Shown piece after piece: positions 61,276-64,000 of a stretch of 64,000 bases of DNA (the stretch's first letter is position 1; the number at the start of each line of letters is the position of its first letter). The stretch is from an uncultured Flavobacteriaceae bacterium (GTDB taxonomy: Bacteria > Bacteroidota > Bacteroidia > Flavobacteriales > Flavobacteriaceae). Where the stretch lies: positions 462,189 through 526,188 of the forward strand of contig CALSLW010000002.1 in assembly GCA_943787295.1 (NCBI GenBank). The letters run 5' to 3'. Below the pieces are notes generated by a model that made no database searches, was not told the origin of the DNA, and was given only the letters and a program-made list of their open reading frames with translations. Position numbers and translations under genes: made by a program.

Positions 61276-63555
61276 ATGGAGAATCTATATTTTTATATTG
61301 TGATATTATTGGCTGTTTTAGCCATAGGAGATTTAATTGTCGGCGTTAGTAATGACGCTGTCAACTTTTTAAATTCGGCCATAGGATCAAAAGCGATTTC
61401 ATTTCGCAATATCATGATTTTAGCCAGTATAGGAATTGCTCTAGGAGCCATATTCTCCAGTGGTATGATGGAGGTTGCGCGTAAAGGAATCTTTAATCCT
61501 TCGGCTTTTAGCTTTCAAGAAATCATCTACATTTTTATGGCCGTGATGATTACGGATATCCTCCTTCTGGATTTTTTTAACACCCTGGGGATGCCTACCT
61601 CAACGACTGTTTCTATCGTTTTTGAATTACTGGGTGCTGCCGTTATGATGGCAATGATAAAAATTTTAGCTAACAGTGGCAATATAGGAGAGTTAGAGAA
61701 TTATATTAATACCGCTAAGGCATCACAAATTATTTTTGGAATCTTGCTCTCTGTGTTCGTCGCCTTTACAATAGGGGCGATAGTGCAATGGATCTCTCGC
61801 TATCTGTTAACTTTCTTCCTAGAAAAGACTTCTGCAATAAAGAAAGCGCTTTTTGGGGGAGTTTCTTTAGCCGCCCTCTCCAACTTTATTTTAATCAAAG
61901 GAATCAAAGGGACTGAATATGCCGATATTTCATTTTCACTTCTAGGAGATCAAACAATAAAGGAATTTCTTAATAATGAAATGATCCTAGTGAATGGGTT
62001 AAATCTATTGATTTGGTATTTGATTTCTTTTGGATTAATAAAATTCACTCAAATTAATATTTTCAAATTAATCATCGCTATAGGAACCTTTGCCCTAGCA
62101 CTTGCTTTTGCAGGGAATGACTTGGTTAATTTTATTGGGGTCCCTATCGCCGCTTTTCAATCTTATGAGATTTGGGTTGCTTCTGGAGTAGCCGCCGAAA
62201 GTTTTCCAATGAATGCCTTAGACGCTAAAGTACCTACCCCTACTTTATTCTTATTTGCTTCAGGAATGGTTATGATATTAACGCTTTGGTTTTCCTCAAA
62301 AGCAAAAGGAGTAGTACAAACTTCCCTAGATTTGTCTAGTCAAAATGACACCAAAGAGCGTTTTAAACCTAACGCACTCTCTAGGGTAATGGTTCGTTTT
62401 TTTAGTTGGACCAGTGATCAAGTGATTCGATTTATCCCGCTATCTTCACAGAAGAAAATCAAAAAACAATTTGAATTAGTTCCCCTTGATTCTTCAGAAG
62501 ACTGGACAGATAACGCCCCTTCTTTTGATATGATGCGCGCAAGTATCAATCTTGTTGTAGCGGCTGTATTGATTTCTGCAGCGACCTCTCTAAAGCTTCC
62601 CTTATCTACGACTTATGTTACTTTCATGGTTGCAATGGGAACATCTCTGGCAGATAAAGCTTGGGGGAGAGATAGTGCTGTATATCGAGTGGCTGGAGTG
62701 TTAAACGTAATTGGAGGATGGTTTTTTACCGCTTTTAGTGCCTTTACCGTTTGTGGTATTATCTTATACTTGTTTCACATTGGTGGTCCTGTGGCCATTG
62801 CATCAATCTTTTTTGTGGTACTGCTTATTACAGGAAAAAATTTCTTGAACCATCGAAAGAAATCAAAGGAAATTGAAGTAGAATCTCCCATCTTAAAATC
62901 TGGGAGTCATTCTTATATTGGGGTGATTAAAGAAGCAGATGAAAATATCACACAGGTTGCTATAGACACCCATCAAGCTTTTACCCTGGTTATTGAAGGG
63001 CTTTCCTCTCAAAATCTTAAGAAGCTTAGCAAGGCCAAAAAGAAAGTAAAGAATTTAGAAGAAAGTATCCACGACCTTAGATCCAATTTGTTTTCTTTTA
63101 TTCGAAAATTAGAAGATAATAGTGTTGAAGCGAGTCGATTTTATATTGACACTTTGGTACATATTCAAGACATCATAGAGGACATCGATTATCTTGTCAA
63201 CATAAGCTATGATCATATCAATAATAATCACAGTAAATTAAAACTAAGTCAAATTCGGGGACTAAAAGAAATCTCTCAGTTAATTGACTTATTGCTTCAA
63301 GGTTCTATTAACGCTTTTGAAGATAACTCCTTAAAACAACTGGGGGAAGTGTTAGGGAAAAAGGAGGATATGATTGCTACGATTGACGATAAGATCAATG
63401 AACAGATTAGCTTGACAAGGGTGGAGGAACGAAGTCCAAAAAACACAAGATTGTATTTTAATATACTCCTAAAGTCGAAAGATTTAATTCGCCACAAAAT
63501 AATCTTAATTGATTCGTTTTATCAAACGACAAATCAACTAAAGACGAATTTATAA
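61276..63555 (+). CDS. PiT-family inorganic phosphate transporter with C-terminal PhoU-like domain
   Basis: A 759-residue inner-membrane phosphate symporter. Both PiT signature regions occur: GVSNDAVNFLNSAIGSKAIS near the N-terminus and FAGNDLVNFIGVPIAAFQSY in the middle; MPTSTTVSIVFELLGAAV and LPLSTTYVTFMVAMGTSLAD are the second set. About ten to twelve membrane helices precede a cytoplasmic C-terminal region (about 540-759) of long helices resembling PhoU/DUF47, which probably regulates transport. Last gene of the lipoprotein-receptor-PiT series. Confidence 0.93.
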   Translation: MENLYFYIVILLAVLAIGDLIVGVSNDAVNFLNSAIGSKAISFRNIMILASIGIALGAIFSSGMMEVARKGIFNPSAFSFQEIIYIFMAVMITDILLLDFFNTLGMPTSTTVSIVFELLGAAVMMAMIKILANSGNIGELENYINTAKASQIIFGILLSVFVAFTIGAIVQWISRYLLTFFLEKTSAIKKALFGGVSLAALSNFILIKGIKGTEYADISFSLLGDQTIKEFLNNEMILVNGLNLLIWYLISFGLIKFTQINIFKLIIAIGTFALALAFAGNDLVNFIGVPIAAFQSYEIWVASGVAAESFPMNALDAKVPTPTLFLFASGMVMILTLWFSSKAKGVVQTSLDLSSQNDTKERFKPNALSRVMVRFFSWTSDQVIRFIPLSSQKKIKKQFELVPLDSSEDWTDNAPSFDMMRASINLVVAAVLISAATSLKLPLSTTYVTFMVAMGTSLADKAWGRDSAVYRVAGVLNVIGGWFFTAFSAFTVCGIILYLFHIGGPVAIASIFFVVLLITGKNFLNHRKKSKEIEVESPILKSGSHSYIGVIKEADENITQVAIDTHQAFTLVIEGLSSQNLKKLSKAKKKVKNLEESIHDLRSNLFSFIRKLEDNSVEASRFYIDTLVHIQDIIEDIDYLVNISYDHINNNHSKLKLSQIRGLKEISQLIDLLLQGSINAFEDNSLKQLGEVLGKKEDMIATIDDKINEQISLTRVEERSPKNTRLYFNILLKSKDLIRHKIILIDSFYQTTNQLKTNL

Positions 63556-63558
63556 GTG

Positions 63559-63924
63559 TTAACGTTCTACAGAAACTACTTTAGTTTGTGATTCAAAAGT
63601 TAATTTTTGTAAGACCTTATTGTTTTTAAACTCAACTTCTGTTAAGTCTTTATTATCCCAAAACAACCAAGTGCCATTGCGTTTTCCACGTGAGTAGTTG
63701 GCAACACAAAGTAAATCTCCTTCTTCAGAATACTTGACCCATTTCCCATGAAGCTTATTATTCTTAAAATAACCTTCTTGTGCCAGCTGACCATTTTCAT
63801 GGTAAGTATTAACCTTGGTTAATTTGCCTTCTTTAACGGTAACCGTTTTTAAAGTTTCATTATTCTCCTGTGCCATTACAGTCACTCCTAGCATTAAAAC
63901 GAATGTTAAAATATAAGTTCTCAT
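63559..63924 (-). CDS. Small exported MORN-repeat protein (YwqK-like)
   Basis: A 121-residue protein with a signal peptide (MRTYILTFVLMLGVTVMAQ) and three MORN-type repeats: VNTYHENGQLAQEGYFKNNK, LHGKWVKYSEEGDLLCVANY and KRNGTWLFWDNKDLTEVEF. Such proteins are often annotated as YwqK-type antitoxins, but nothing here supports a toxin pair. I start at 63924; nine further residues are in frame upstream. It ends 3 bases from the convergent PiT gene. Function unknown. Confidence 0.8.
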   Translation of the reverse strand: MRTYILTFVLMLGVTVMAQENNETLKTVTVKEGKLTKVNTYHENGQLAQEGYFKNNKLHGKWVKYSEEGDLLCVANYSRGKRNGTWLFWDNKDLTEVEFKNNKVLQKLTFESQTKVVSVER

Positions 63925-63955
63925 AGGGATTGTTTTATGATTACATATCAAATAT

Positions 63956-64000
63956 ATAACATTAATTTAATATATAGGCAATAATTAGGTAACATTAATT
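63956..64000 (+). promoter_or_regulatory. Two copies of the TTAACATT-type motif at the right edge
   Basis: ATAACATTAATTTAA at 63956-63970 matches the porin-region motif at 14 of 15 bases, and TAACATTAATT at 63990-64000 repeats its first part before the window ends. The copies are 33 bases apart, three turns of the helix. They may control a gene beyond the window. Confidence 0.4.

Noticed and set aside
63559..63924. Toxin-antitoxin assignment for the YwqK-like protein.
   Set aside because: It has a signal peptide and MORN repeats, and there is no adjacent toxin gene, so the common antitoxin label is not supported.

Overview
This AT-rich window is chromosomal DNA of a member of the Bacteroidota, most likely a marine Flavobacteriaceae. 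The evidence is the type IX secretion/gliding gene sprA next to ruvA and a two-domain malic enzyme, the alternative complex III (act) operon joined to an aa3 oxidase, several TonB-dependent receptors with N-terminal carboxypeptidase-like domains, a SusD remnant, and promoter -7 boxes of the Bacteroidota type (TAnnTTTG). Coding density is very high and most intergenic gaps are below 300 bases. I saw no CRISPR array, complete insertion sequence, rRNA or recognisable phage.

Layout. 1-4.3 kb (minus strand): the 5' part of sprA, then ruvA and malic enzyme. 4.4-6.6 kb: what looks like the scar of a lost polysaccharide utilisation locus, namely an in-frame chimera of an FG-GAP lipoprotein and a SusD C-terminus beside a LacI-type regulator with an intact operator. 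6.6-8.6 kb: queG and ruvB. 8.6-19.8 kb: one minus-strand respiratory operon, actABCDEF-coxB-coxA. 19.9-24.8 kb: a small SPOR protein and rimP-nusA-infB. 24.9-31.9 kb: a TonB-dependent receptor, a VWA/MoxR-type ATPase pair and a MATE exporter. 31.9-41.3 kb: a sulfur assimilation block with an Rrf2 regulator, metY, and an operon DUF2061-cysH-cysD-cysN-sulfite reductase-siroheme synthesis-ferredoxin reductase, with repeated TATAGG/CCTATA half-sites in both control regions. 41.3-44.7 kb: a receptor with a CxxC in its plug, translationally coupled to DUF2237 and a small membrane protein, then a mini-Smr protein. 44.8-47.2 kb: a di-haem lipoprotein and beta-helix protein pair. 47.3-55.3 kb: tRNA-Gln, a GNAT enzyme, a short asparaginase, a large GT-C-like membrane protein, a cysteine-less thioredoxin-fold protein, a phosphoesterase and dgt. 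55.4-64 kb: a probable phosphate-acquisition cluster (Porin_O_P, beta-helix lipoprotein, TonB receptor, PiT transporter).

The most unusual structures are (1) the FG-GAP/SusD fusion, (2) a 66-bp, 89%-identical second copy of the dgt 5' end, differing mostly at synonymous sites, fused to the porin so that the porin module sits between two dgt starts, and (3) a repeated motif TTAACATTnAnTTAA in the porin/lipoprotein divergent region and again at the right edge, a candidate phosphate-response box. Functions are assigned from recognised family motifs; no database search was run.
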